The position numbers and the translations under genes are program-made. Below the pieces are notes generated by a model. The model was not told the DNA's origin, did no database searches, and saw nothing but the letters and a program-made list of their open reading frames with translations. A stretch of DNA of 64,000 nucleotides from Diphasiastrum complanatum (taxonomy: Eukaryota > Streptophyta > Lycopodiopsida > Lycopodiales > Lycopodiaceae). How positions within the stretch are numbered: the first letter of the stretch is position 1; each line of letters opens with the position of its first letter. Positions 11,594 to 22,583 of this stretch are shown one piece after another. Location of the stretch: positions 19,396,041-19,460,040 of the forward strand of contig CM055093.1 in NCBI GenBank assembly GCA_029204225.1, in the 5' to 3' direction.

Positions 11594-13390
11594 AAAAACT
11601 CTCTCTTAATCCCTTCAACCTCACAATAATCATAGAACTTGTTGGAGATGTATTCACCTCCTCCATCACATCTCAAAGCTTTAACTTCGAAAGAAAACTA
11701 TTTCTCAACATAAGCTTTGAAAACTAGGAAGTGTTCAAACACCATAGCTTTTGAAGAAAGTAGGTACAACCAAGTATATCTTGTAAAATCATCAATGAAG
11801 GTAACAAAACAAGTTGCACCGGGAATATTTTTTGAGGAAGAAAAATGAACATCCGAGTGAATTAATTACAAAGGATGAGAAGTCTTAATAGAAGACTTTT
11901 GATATGGATTTCTATGTGATTTTGCAATAGCACAAGCCTCACAAGACTTGATATCCTTGGAAAGTGATGTTGGAAGGCCAATAGCCTTATCATTCTTGAA
12001 TATAGAAAGCATAGATTTATAGCTAGGATGCCCCAACCTTCTATGCCATAACTCCTCCTTAGACATAAGAGCAATGTCACAAAAGTTTGCATTCTCATAA
12101 GAATTTAACTTGAAGATGCCACCATATCTAGATCCATTAGCTAGGATCTCATCATCTTTCTTGATAAAACTAGTATTGGAATTGAATTTTACATCACAAC
12201 CACAATCAAGCAACTTTCCAACACTTATCAAGTTCTTTGTAAGCTTAGGAACAAAAAGAAATTTGGAAAGTGATAGAACTTTAGAAGAAGCAAGTTTTAA
12301 TGGAATGTTGCCAATTCCTTCAATAGAGCATTCATGATCATTTGTTGTATAAGTAGATCTTTTGAGTCCTTTATAAGGTACAATAGAGTCAAAAAACTCC
12401 TTTAAACAGCACATATGTGATGGGGCTCCACTATCAATGTACCATGCTCCATCTTTCTTGAAGGGTGTTGAAGAAAAACTTGACATCATGAGGGATCCTT
12501 CTCCATCACTTGCAATAAAGTCTTCTTCTTTCTCATTAGAGAAATTTGCTTTCTTGAGTTGATTTTTCTTTTTGAAGCAATTAGAGACATAGTGCCCCTT
12601 CTTGCCACAAAAGAAACACTTGACTTTCTTCTTCTTGGTCTTGGAAGTAGAAGGATGAGTTGAGTCATCCTCTTCACCATCTTTGTCTTTGTCCTTGACT
12701 TTGTCTTTGTTGAAAACTTGAGAAAACTGGTTCTTGCTCGGGTTTGTTCATCCTAGAAAGTTTGTAACTTTGCCTTGCTTCTTCAGAGATGAGAATTCCT
12801 TGAAGAGTTTCCAAATTGGGTAACTCCTCCTTTATGGCAAAGGATTGAACAAGATTATCATAGTATTCTTTTAAGCCATTAAGAATGACTTGTACAAGCT
12901 CATCTTGATTGATTGTGACACCAACACAAGCAAGCTCCCTATGAAGATCTTTCACTCTCAAAACATGATTTGATGCACTCTCCTCACTTCTTTGAAAACT
13001 TTAAAAAATCTAATTTCTAAGAGTGAGTACTCTAGAAATGTTCTTAGCTTCATAGATGGACTTAAGTGCATCCCAAGCTTCTTTAGCAGTGGTGCAAGAT
13101 CCTATTTCTCTTAGAATCTCATTAGATACATTCATTTTAATGAAGTGTAGAGACATTCTAGCTCTCTTCCTATACTTTGGTACTTCACGCTGTGCTTGAG
13201 GCTCCTCCTCAATACCAAGTACTATGTCCATAACATCCTGGAGTATTAGAATTGACTCCATCCTAACCTTCCATATTGAATAATTGGAGGTGCTTAGTCT
13301 TTCACTTGGTTCTAAGAGATATCCTCTTACAGGTGCCATATTGTGAAGACTTCCTGTTATTGGACAATTATATGTTTGAGCTTGTTCCAA
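11594..13390 (-). pseudogene. Ty1/copia element B2, gag to partial integrase
   Basis: Starts with a gag of the UBN2/copia type (13390-13010; motifs RLSTSNYSIWKVRMESI and AKEAWDALKSIYEAKN). Two stop codons near 13010 separate it from the continuation (12961-12674, LHRELACVGVTINQDELVQ). A frameshifted zinc-knuckle region follows (12680-12486). Next come the protease (WYIDSGAPSHMC) and pre-integrase domain (12489-11866, ending EELWHRRLGHPSYKSML and CEACAIAKSHRNP). The integrase core is readable in pieces down to about 11600 and then stops abruptly at the LTR-like start of B1. RT and RNase H are absent. It is related to elements B1 and C, and dead. Confidence 0.88.
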
Positions 13391-14091
13391 TCAGACTTGA
13401 TGTTGCTACTCTCTTTCACTGTAGGAATTTTCAAGGGTGTGCTACCAATCCTATGTGAAAAACTTGCAACTGTATTTGAGATAGATCTCAAATATTCCAC
13501 AAAACAAGATTATCTAGATCAGTCACTCAAAATGGATTGAGGAACATAGACAAGTTTGAATCCTACTTTTGGCACATGTTAGATGCTTCAAAAGAAAATA
13601 CTAATGATACTCAGAAGGCTCAAAGGTGTTCAATTAGCATCAAATTTAGTCTTGATCTTCATTTTCTTGTGTAGGATACTCAAAACAATGGATTCAAAAT
13701 CAAGCAAGATTGAATCAAATCAAAAAGTGGTCACTCGGATTTTGGACCTCTCCCTACCCTGTTTAAGAGCTAATAACTCTTGATAGACACATCAGATTGA
13801 TTTGGGATCAATTGCAATGAAAAGTACACTTTACAAGCTTTCCATCAAGCTATAAGATCAATATCTTTGGACCAATTATGAAGGAATTAAAGAGGTCTGA
13901 AAATATCTAATTTTCACACGTGCGGAATTCCAGAATTTCATACAATGTCAATTCTGATCTGAAAATCTAGTTTCTATCCTCTTTGATCCAAACACTTTTC
14001 AAGAAAAGAAAAGTGATAAACAGTTTTTTTGCTTGAATTGAGCTCGCAAATTCTTGAACAATCAGAGATAATAGCATGCAAAGCTTAATTT
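13391..14091 (-). other. 5' untranslated leader of element B2
   Basis: Lies between the primer-binding site and the gag start, the place of a retroelement leader. It has no meaningful open frame. It contains a degenerate CACACGTG site (13915-13924). Confidence 0.55.
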
Positions 14092-14104
14092 GGCTCTGAT
14101 ACCA
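14092..14104 (-). promoter_or_regulatory. Primer-binding site, initiator-Met tRNA type
   Basis: The minus strand reads TGGTATCAGAGCC immediately inside the LTR, the classic complement of the plant initiator-Met tRNA 3' end used by copia elements. It fixes the inner edge of the B2 5' LTR. Confidence 0.9.
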
Positions 14105-14818
14105 TGATAACTGGGAATCCTATAGAGTGCTTGCTACAATTATCACTCAACATTTGTAACAAAAACTCCTCAAGGAGTCGAAACTAGAAAATATCATAAA
14201 TCAGTGGAATAGTAGATCGATTTCCAAGTCCTTCACATCCACCTGATGTTAATCTCAAACCAATCCTTAAGAGAAAAAAGCATCAACAAGCACATTCATA
14301 CGTTAGTACCCAAATAAAATGCATGAAGATGGAGCACGGAAGGAAATGCAAGTGGAATAATGTTCACGTCCTCGTCCGCGTCAATGATACTGATTTGTTG
14401 ACCGTATACACTATGTACAATTGTCACAGAAAAGAGAAACAACATTTCAGTACATTATACATGCTCTAGAACTCGTGGAGGAGGTCTCTATCTATAGCCA
14501 CGAGCTGTTGAACCCAATTACATATTATTTTGGAGTCCACCTCTTGCAACAGAGTGGACCCCAATCTATAATGATTTGAGTTCCACCTCTTACTTGATAA
14601 TAGGAGGCCTTGTTATATAAAAAAAATAACTCAATTTGCTAGCTCCCACATGGCTATCCATCTTTCGAGACATACCATGGGGCTCACAACTATATATTTT
14701 AGCCTAGCACTAATAATTCTCGCGCTCTCAGACTCGGCTCTCAATTTCATCTCTGCTAGAAGCCCTTTTGAGTGGAGAGGTTCTGCATCGACACCTCGGA
14801 GCATGGCGTCAGCTAACA
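14105..14818 (-). repeat. 5' LTR of element B2 (714 bp)
   Basis: On the minus strand it runs from TGTTAGCTGA (14818) to CAGTTATCA (14105), TG...CA ended and abutting the primer-binding site. It is an inverted copy of 2061-2699. Right of 14818 the sequence switches to an unrelated copia RNase H fragment, so B2 appears to have inserted there or been joined to it. Confidence 0.85.
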
Positions 14819-15082
14819 AGGCAAGAGATGTGGACACTCGTAAATCTACTTCTGGATTTACATTCATCCTCAACAATCGTCCTATTTCCTGTCGCAAATG
14901 GGTTTTGTATCACGAACGAATTTGTTTCTTTTGAATTTTCTTATGCGGAAGCTTGCAGGATCCTAGACACGCGACTAGATCACAGAACAAAAATCATTCT
15001 AGCAATCAAAATGGCGGAAGACAAGGAGATGCACAAGATAGAGAAACTGTATTATCAGTTTGATTTTTTTCAAACAAGATGA
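14819..15082 (+). pseudogene. Copia RNase H fragment
   Basis: The plus strand reads ARDVDTRKSTSGFTFIL and then RPISCRKW, the conserved start of a copia RNase H domain. It soon becomes unrecognisable, though a frame continues to 15082. It is probably the older target of the B2 insertion. Confidence 0.65.
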
Positions 15083-15669
15083 TCAGTATCTCGCTTGTTG
15101 GTGGCATGACTCTCTGCTCTTTCGTTGTGTTCCGCTCATTGGCCAGACTTTCATCCACAGCTATTTTGTTTCTATTCTTTCCTTTTCTACTCTACTCACG
15201 CACACTCTCAATGTATTCTGTTGATCTAAAAAAATTGTTTTATATCTCCACTGTGTGGAGTCTACAAGATAGCTAAACAGAGATTTACAAGAGTAGTTAA
15301 TGCTAAGCAGCTAGTTAGTTACTCTCTATTATTGCTAATTGTTTCAGCTGAGCATGAAGCTTAAGGCTCCACGCCCGTTGAGCTGCCAGCTGACAGCGCG
15401 AAAGATTTTCTTTCACTTTCTTTTCGTTTCATGTCGTGTTGTGCCTTTTGGTCCTGGAGGCATGTTTGACTTTTGCGAATCATTGGACCTTTGAGTTTCG
15501 CGTCGCTTTGTGTCTTAGGATTTTTGAGGTCCGTTGACTTTTGCGATTTGTTCACCATTTGACTTTTGCTTCGCGTCGCGGCAAAGTTGCAGGAGTTCAC
15601 CATTTCTGACACTCTCTCTTGAACCTTACAGCTTTGCATGTTTTATCCAATTGTCTTTCTTTGCTTTGC
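15083..15669. other. No gene recognised; LTR-like intergenic
   Basis: AT-rich, then T/G-rich DNA with recurring TTTGACTTTTGCG strings (about 15450-15570). A TGTTGATCTAAAAA start near 15220 could be an LTR edge. Open frames on both strands have no recognisable content. Confidence 0.35.
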
Positions 15670-17305
15670 AAAGTCCACCCATAGTACGTAGGCATTACTT
15701 GAGTTATCGGAGAGGCTTTGTGCAGATAAGTTGGGAGGCACAAATTCCAGTAGGTTGGTCGACTACCCATCCACATCCTCTCATTCTAAAGAGATCCAAT
15801 CCCCACAACCCTCCAACCGAGGTGTTTCTCCCTTCCACAAGGGTCTATCCGGCAAAAGTCCCTCCCACGCGCACTGTAATGCTAGTGCATCTTCCCGGCA
15901 TTCTGGCCAAGGAAAGAGAGATCATAGGAGGAGTCGCCTCAGTGGCGGCTCTTGTTGTGGTGGTGATGCTGATGATGTCATGTTCATGCGACCTCACCAG
16001 CACATCCATCTAGTAGGCCTCATCATAGGGATTTCTTACTTCGAGAAATACTAGCTTAAGAAGCAATGCAGATGGCATGTGATACCATGATCTGTCACAC
16101 CTGTCAGTGAGTATCCCGACACCCCCACAATCTCTCCTTACATTTTTCCTTCTTCACTTCCCACACCCCCTATGGGGACTCCATGGCACCGTGATTCCTC
16201 TTGCCAGGCCACTCCACCCATATTTTCTCCCATTCACACCCCTGTTGGTTACACTCCCACTCAAACTCCTCCCCAACCTTCTCCTCTTCAAACCCCTCCC
16301 TGACCTTCTTGCGATCACCTTCAAACTCCTCTCCAAAATTCTCCTATTGTAGTCACTTCCCCCCAATCCACCCACTTCCCCCTGGCTCGATGCCACTCCT
16401 CTATACTCCCTTTGCCACCTGTCCATCAGCTGACGTCTTGCCATCCTATGACATAGATGCAGAGAAACACATAGTGGAGGATGAGCGCGGTGGCGTGTGA
16501 TAGCTCGCATGAGGCAACTCACGCATGTGGTCTTCAACAGGGACATTTTCATGGACTGGCACAAACAAAGTGATGACGACAAAAATCATGTCGTTGAATA
16601 GTTGTATAGAGAGTTTCCAGTCCCCTCCCCGGATTTGGAATTTGATCGAATCTGGATGTCACGCCGCATGGGAGGTGTGATGAGCCACCTCAAATCGGAG
16701 ATCCGAGATGTGGTGAGAGCTAGGCCATACCTCATGCATAAGGAAGACCAAAAGTTTGCAAAAAAAGAATTTTGAAAAAATCCAAATCATTTCAAGCAAC
16801 AATGACAGGCAGCTAAGAAGTGACTAGAGACTGCAGGGCCTTCTCACCTTGGCAGTGGTGGCCAAGGTTCTTTTCATGCCCATTTCGTAAAGTCTTTCCA
16901 CCCATATGTTTTATTTGATATTGTCGTAATTCAAATTTTATTTGCGGATTTGTTTAAATTAAATTACAATTAGCAATTTGTCGGTTCATGCATAAATCTG
17001 TCATAAAGCAGTCTCTCACAAAAGAGGAGTATAAGTGTGCATATTCCAACAACATGCAATCATTATTCAAATGATTGGAGAGACGAGTGAGAATTGATTG
17101 GGATAAATATTCTGAGGTATATATTATGGCTTCAAGATATATTTTAACTTCACCACATTCATGTGGTCGACTTACAAAATTTACACATTTTTATTGCATG
17201 CAGGTATCGTAGTCCCTGTCTCATGCATCGCAGTCAAATGAGTCTGATGACCATGGCCAAGATGGGGATAATTCAACTGGATCTAATAATTAGGCGTTTC
17301 ATTCT
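15670..17305 (+). repeat. Unrecognised gene-like repeat family X, copy 1
   Basis: Matches 18129-19470 over about 1.35 kb in the same orientation, from about 15898. In order it holds an Arg/Ser/Gly-rich frame (15731-16054, KRDHRRSRLSGGSCCGG), a Pro/Thr/Ser-rich stretch with TPPQPSPLQTP-type repeats (16100-16400), and a basic/acidic block (RMRQLTHVVFNRDIFMDWH, about 16490-16560, with a stop before it). A further block (MSHLKSEIRDVVRARPYLM) follows, and after a possible AG splice acceptor near 17210 a short acidic exon (SNESDDHGQDGDNSTGSNN) before TAG. In-frame stops make this copy a pseudogene. The architecture recalls the tail of plant DNA-transposon proteins, but I cannot assign a family. Confidence 0.5.
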
Positions 17306-17359
17306 GATATATGTTTGTATTGGAACATTTATGTATAAATATATATAATTTGTTTAAGT

Positions 17360-17438
17360 TAAGTCCTCTACATGAATCTTCAATTGCATGGAATGTAATT
17401 TAAATGTTTGCAATTTTTTTATTTATCAATTATGAACA
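17360..17438 (+). repeat. 78-bp direct repeat, left copy
   Basis: Nearly identical to 17624-17701: both run from TAAGTCCTCTACATGAATCT to TTATCAATTATGAACA. The two copies flank a fold-back sequence. Confidence 0.85.
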
Positions 17439-17469
17439 TCCTCCTCATTGACATCCTCTCGTTCCTTAG

Positions 17470-17557
17470 GTTGTCTCATGCGAGTGATCACACGACCACC
17501 GCGCTCACATAGTGGAGGATGAGCGGGTTGGTCGTGTGATCACTCGCATGAGGCAAC
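17470..17557. repeat. Fold-back: 29-bp inverted repeat with 30-bp spacer
   Basis: Left arm 17470-17498 and right arm 17529-17557 are reverse complements with one mismatch. The core of the left arm is TGCGAGTGATCACACGACCA. The right arm continues into family X coding-like sequence (MRQLTHVIF). The arms are therefore two opposed copies of the same family X segment. Confidence 0.85.
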
Positions 17558-17623
17558 TCACGCATGTCATCTTCAACAAGCACATTTTCAAGGACTGGCG
17601 CAAAAATAGTGATGACAACAAGC

Positions 17624-17701
17624 TAAGTCCTCTACATGAATCTTCATTTGCATGGAATGTAATTTAAATGTTTGCAATTTTTTATTTATCAATTATGAAC
17701 A
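17624..17701 (+). repeat. 78-bp direct repeat, right copy
   Basis: Second copy of 17360-17438. The interval between the copies (about 185 bp) holds the fold-back and a partial family X segment (17505-17620), consistent with a local duplication that captured that segment. Confidence 0.85.
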
Positions 17702-17777
17702 AATGATTTTGCTCAGCCAACTTCATAAGAAGTGGTGCAAAAGACTCCTGGGATTGGATGGAGTCCATTTTTAGCGT

Positions 17778-17807
17778 AGAATGGAGCCAGGTTCTTGGCT
17801 CCATTCT
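17778..17807. repeat. Perfect 12-bp inverted repeat, 6-nt loop
   Basis: AGAATGGAGCCA, loop GGTTCT, TGGCTCCATTCT. It sits in a non-coding stretch rich in CGAGG and CCCT(T/C) motifs (17840-18110) that also occur at 19570-19760. It could be a transposon end or a transcribed hairpin. It is not a bacterial-type terminator. Confidence 0.7.
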
Positions 17808-18128
17808 GTCCTAAAAAAAAATTTCCCATTTTGCAGCCTCGAAATAAACCTTGGATCCCTTGGTATATCCCTCAAAAAAGATATGCCACCAACAACCTTT
17901 TTAGAGGGACATATCGAGGTCCCTCAATATGTCCCTAGGTTTATACATGTTATAAACAAAGCAGCAATGAGATGAAGAAGCCTCGATTACCGAGGTAATA
18001 ATCGAGGATATCTTTCCGAGATATACACCATGGTATATACTGAGGTTTGGGATCTTTTTAAAAGGGTCTCTCTGGGGAGAGTCTCCCCCCGCCCCCCTTC
18101 CTGATAATCCCAGACCCTCTTCCCAGCA

Positions 18129-19470
18129 TTCTTGGGAGAGAGAGATCATAGGAGGAGCTGCCTAAGTGGCGGCTCTTGTTGTGGAGGTTGTAATGATGAT
18201 GTTGCCCCTCAGGTTGCCTCGTTGTAGGGATTCCTTACTTCAAGAATTTCTTACTAAAGAAAACAGCATGCATGGGACATGTACATGTATTGCGACTCCT
18301 ACATCTGTCACACATGAGTATCCCGGCACTCCCATGCTCACTCCCCATTCTCTTCACACTTTTTTCCTCTTCGACTCCCACTTCCCTAGACTTCATTTCT
18401 CCTATTGGGACTCCATGGCACCATGGTTCCTCTTACCATGCCACTTCGCCCATTGGGACTCCATGGCACCATGGTTCCTCTTACCACGCCACTTCGCCCA
18501 TTTTTTCTTCCATTCAAACTCCTATTGATTACACTTCAGTTCAAACTCCTCCCAAGTCTTCTACCCTTCAGACTCCTCCCCAAACTTCTCTTGTTGCAAA
18601 CACTTCCCCTGTTCCACCCACTTCTCCTCGACTGATGCCATTGCTCTTGACACTCCCTTTGCCACTTCTCCATTAGTTGACGTCTAGTCATCTTATGACC
18701 TACACTTGGAGAGGCACATAGTTGAAGATGATTGTGGTGTCTGTGTTATCACTCGCATGAGGCAACTCATGCATGTTATCTTCAACATGGGAGCATGATG
18801 AGCCACTGCAAATCAAAGATCCAAGATGTGGTGAAAGTTGGAAAATCTAGGCCAACCCACATCTAGAAGGAAGACTGAAAGTTTGCGAGAAAATAATAAC
18901 AAGACAATCTAGATCGATTTATGCAACAACAAGATGTAGATAAAAGGCGACTAGAGACTACATCGTATTCTCATTTAGGTAGCAACAACCAAATTCATTT
19001 TCATGCCCATTTTGTAAGTCTCTCACCCATGGGTTGAATTTGATTTTAATGAAATTCAAATTTTATCCTGCTAATCTTCTTGCACTATTCTAAATGATTT
19101 GTTTATTTGTTTAAATTCTACTCACAATTTTGTCAGTCTATGCGGAAATTCGTCGTAAAGTGGTTCCCATCAAAGAGTACAAGTATGCATATGCTAACAA
19201 TATGTAATAATTACTCGATTTTTGGAGAGACAAGGAATGAGAATCAATTGGGATGGCGCTTCTGAGATATGGCTTCAAAATAGATTTTAACTTCACTACA
19301 TTCATATGGTCTGACTCTCACTCTCACCACATTTCTTAAAAAACTTATTCATCTTCGTTGCATGCAAGTATCACAGTCCCAATCCCATGCATTAACGTTA
19401 CATGAGTCCGATGTCCATGGCCAGGATGAGGACGACTCAGCTGGATCTAATTAGATATTTCATTCTAGCA
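18129..19470 (+). repeat. Family X, copy 2
   Basis: Follows copy 1 block by block: GAGAGAGATCATAGGAGGAG start, SGGSCCGG-like frame, Pro/Thr-rich region with an internal duplication (GTPWHHGSSYHATSPI repeated twice, 18405-18510), then MRQLMHVIF, KIQDVVKVGKS, RRLETTSYSHLG and a terminal exon. The last exon is open: from about 19370 it reads VSQSQSHALTLHESDVHGQ then DEDDSAGSN and TAG. Upstream blocks contain stops. The family is probably a multi-exon gene or transposon gene; its identity is unknown. Confidence 0.5.
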
Positions 19471-20671
19471 CATACATATGTGTGCTTACTGGTTTAGTTT
19501 GTAATGTATTTTTATACTTGGACCATGTATGTATGACTATTTTGTTAATAATAAGTGTATTTCATTAGTCTTTAATTTCATAATATTCCGAGGTCCCTTG
19601 ATATATCCCTCAAAAAACACTCTCTAATGGACACAGGTGGCCCCAAGGGATATTCCGAGGTCCCTTGATATATCTCTTGGAAAAAAAACTCTTTTTTTAA
19701 CGAGACGAGAATACTTTGAGGATTCCTCGAGACTCGATGCAAATTTCGAGGGTTTGTTATCGAGGGACAGATCATTGGATATACTTGCGTAAAAGGACTT
19801 CTTTTTTTTGCTTTAGAAAAGCCTCAATATTAGAGTCAGAAATGTTCCAGAATGTTGTAGTGGTTGCAACATACCACACAGGCATTGCCATAAATATATT
19901 GAATAAAATATGTGATTGTTTAAGATTGGATGCAAGGTAATTAGTTATTTTCACTAGTTGTCTTGGAATTGTGAGATACGACATCAATAAAAAAAACATT
20001 TATGAAATGCTTTTGTGAATACAAATAGAGTCAATCTTTTATTATTGTTGTTAGTGGTCTAGTTACTAATTGCATATAGAGGTGCATCTAAAGCATGGTC
20101 ATGCATGCAGGAAAAAGGAAAGGACATGAAGTTTTTGCTAGTTACTACTTCCATATAGAGGTACCATCTAAAGGACTCAATTCTTGCAATAATGTCCTTT
20201 GCAATGTGCAAAAAAATTTGTGCACACATAACATTATCATTTTAAACATTGACTTTGTTGACTTTTGCATAAACTCCATTCACCAACATGAACATAGTAT
20301 TGCCTTTTGCAAGGGAATGTCAAGTAAGTTTTGATTTAATCTGGCGTGCACAAAATAATCTATGCTAAAATGTGTCATTAAATCAGAAAGTTTTTCCAGT
20401 TTATGATTGAACTATTATGAACATAGGGAAATTTTATGATTGTGTATCCCTTTGAAGTTTTTGAGGATTAGGTCTATTTCTTAGAAAGGACTTTTTCACA
20501 TAAAGGGCCAAGGGCCAAGGCAAATATCTAAAGCAATTGCCAAGAGTGATCATGTTTTGTGATTAGTGAATATACATCGAAGAGCGAGATCAATACATGA
20601 TGGCATCGAGACAGATCGATGCAGATTAGGTAGTGGTAGAGTATGATTAGTGAAGAGAACACATAGATATA
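19471..20671. other. Intergenic, no gene recognised
   Basis: AT-rich. About 19580-19700 carries two copies of CGAGGTCCCTTGATATATC (one following TATTC), a motif also present in diverged form at 17840-17935, so a related element end is likely. The rest, up to the fucosidase stop codon, shows nothing I can name. Confidence 0.4.
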
Positions 20672-22498
20672 TCAAGTAGATTGATGCAGATTAGTAAGTG
20701 GTAAGAGAGCAAGAGGTGGAGAGATTTTATCAAGGTATAGAGAGAAAGATGCGATGAGGGGTAAATCCCTGGCCTTGCTTATCACAAGCCTCACACGCTG
20801 TGCTGCCTTCACAGCTGGAAAGCGATCCAGCTTCTTGTAGCCAATAGTGGTCCCGTTGCAGAGCGTGTACCAAGATCCATCCTTCCACATATCCACATTA
20901 TATGACATCACACGCTGACCCATATAGAATGCTTCCTGAATTTCGACAACGTTAAAATCTATGGCTTTTTGCAGATCAAACTGTAAATATCCAGATGTCT
21001 GTCCTGCTGTCGGTGCCCAGTACGTGAAAATGTCTTTATCTAGAACTTTGCTGGGACTGTAATGTGATTCGTCTTCATTCTGAATGCCATCTGCTTCTCC
21101 ATAGATGCTGCTTGATGTCGCCAGAGCATCAGAGGCAAGATTATTGGAGAAGATCGATTTCAGAGCTGCATTGAACTGATGAAGAACTTTGACATCCTCT
21201 TCAGGAAGAAGACCGGTGCTGTTTGGAGGCACATTCAACAACAACACACAGTTTCGACCTACCGATTTGTAGTAGATGTCAAGAAGAGATTCGACTGTTT
21301 TAGGTTGTTGATCTGCATGCCAGAACCACCCGGATCGTATAGAAACATCGCATTCGGGTGGCACCCAGTTCCTGCCATAGATATCGCCGTGGTTCAAGTA
21401 GCTCCTGCACAAATAGAGAACCAAATTAAAGAGCACACAGAGTACTCCCGGTGCCATGAATCAAAATTGCTTGGATAAACACATTTACGGGAATCTTTGG
21501 TGATGGATCAGATTGTGATTGGAGTTGCAATTGCTACGCATACTCTTGATTTGCTCCTCCTATTTGAATTGAGCTTCTATTGACCATAGACCAGCATGTG
21601 CTTCCAGCTTGCCCCTGTTCATCTCCTACCCATCTGGTATCTGGTCCAGCGTCGGAGAATATGTTTGCTCCTGGTTGAAGTTGTCGGATGGTGGTGAACC
21701 AATCCCTGAACTTGTACTCCATAGAGGGGGTATTGTTTCCTTTCGCACCATCCAGCCATACCTCCGAAATAGTATCATATCTGCCAAGATTATAAGTTAT
21801 GACTCTTCTATAAGGCAGGAACTCAAAAGGAAAAATCACAGAAATTATCACCGGATCCTCAAAAATCAAAGTCAGATAGAATAGTTAGGGGCAGAATCTG
21901 TCAAAGAAGCTTGAATCTCCAATGCATTAATGTTGGGTTCTTACCTGGTTAAAAGCTCGTGCAGCTGACCTAGGTAGAGTTCATTGTAGGCAATTGTCTG
22001 GCCGTAGGTGCTCTCGTGCCGGTCCCATGGCGACAAGTACAATCCCATTTCCAAACCCTCCTCTCTTACCGCAGCTGCTAGCTCTCTCACAACGTCTCCA
22101 GTGCCCTTCATCCACAAACTACTCTGAACTGAGTACTTTGTGTATGCAGATGGCCAGAGGCAAAATCCATCATGGTGCTTTGCCGTTAGAATGACGAGTT
22201 TGAATCCGGCCTCCTTGGCGTGCCTCACCCACTGTCGTGTGTTTAGCGCTTTGGGATAGAACGTCCGAGGATCGTCCAAACCAGTTCCTACTTCGACGTT
22301 TGTGAAAGTGTTCATGCCAAAGTGGAAAAACATGGCACGTTCTCTCATCTGGAAAGTGATCTGAGACGCAGATGGTATCGGTTGCAGCGGAAGAGGTGGA
22401 GGAACAACCACAGTACCCCATACTGTTTGAACTATTAAAACTGCAAAGACTGCTAAGGACGCTAAGGTCTGGAAGAAACAGAATAAATGCTTCATCAT
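20672..22498 (-). CDS. FUC1: Alpha-L-fucosidase, GH29, three exons
   Basis: Plant glycoside hydrolase family 29 enzyme that removes alpha-L-fucose from N-glycan or xyloglucan-type glycans, expected in the secretory pathway or wall. Exons: 22498-21945, 21780-21538 and 21404-20672; introns of 164 and 133 bp are both GT-AG. Splicing gives 509 residues, close to the Arabidopsis FUC1 length. The protein starts with a hydrophobic signal peptide (about residues 1-28). Residues 52-66 hold RERAMFFHFGMNTFT, with the sugar-binding His at 59. KHHDGFCLWPS is at about 108-118, and EVWLDGAKG carries the expected nucleophile Asp at about 195. GSTCW, WVPPECDVSIR, GWFWH and NCVLLLNVPPNS follow, then a C-terminal beta-rich region. 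The second donor (GC|GTAGCA) is inferred from frame and homology. No frameshift or stop was seen, so it is probably functional. Confidence 0.93.
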
Positions 22499-22513
22499 GA
22501 AGATGCAGAACTT

Positions 22514-22583
22514 AGAAGTTAGAGGTCAGTAAGCCAAGAAGGGGTACATAAGCCAAGAAGTTAGAGGTCAGTAAGCCAAGAAG
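22514..22583. repeat. 28-bp direct repeat in the fucosidase 5' region
   Basis: AGAAGTTAGAGGTCAGTAAG followed by CCAAGAAG occurs at 22514-22541 and 22556-22583, just upstream of the start codon on the minus strand, so it lies in the leader or proximal promoter. It is CT-rich on the coding strand. Function unknown. Confidence 0.8.

Noticed and set aside
14092-14104. tRNA gene
   Set aside because: Only the 3'-end complement of initiator-Met tRNA is present next to an LTR; no cloverleaf. The same holds for 36922-36934, 63421-63434 and the Asp-type site at 25018-25035.
16154-16582. Minus-strand 142-codon Arg/Gly-rich frame
   Set aside because: Shadow of the Pro/Thr-rich family X region; the plus-strand pattern is the one conserved in copy 2.
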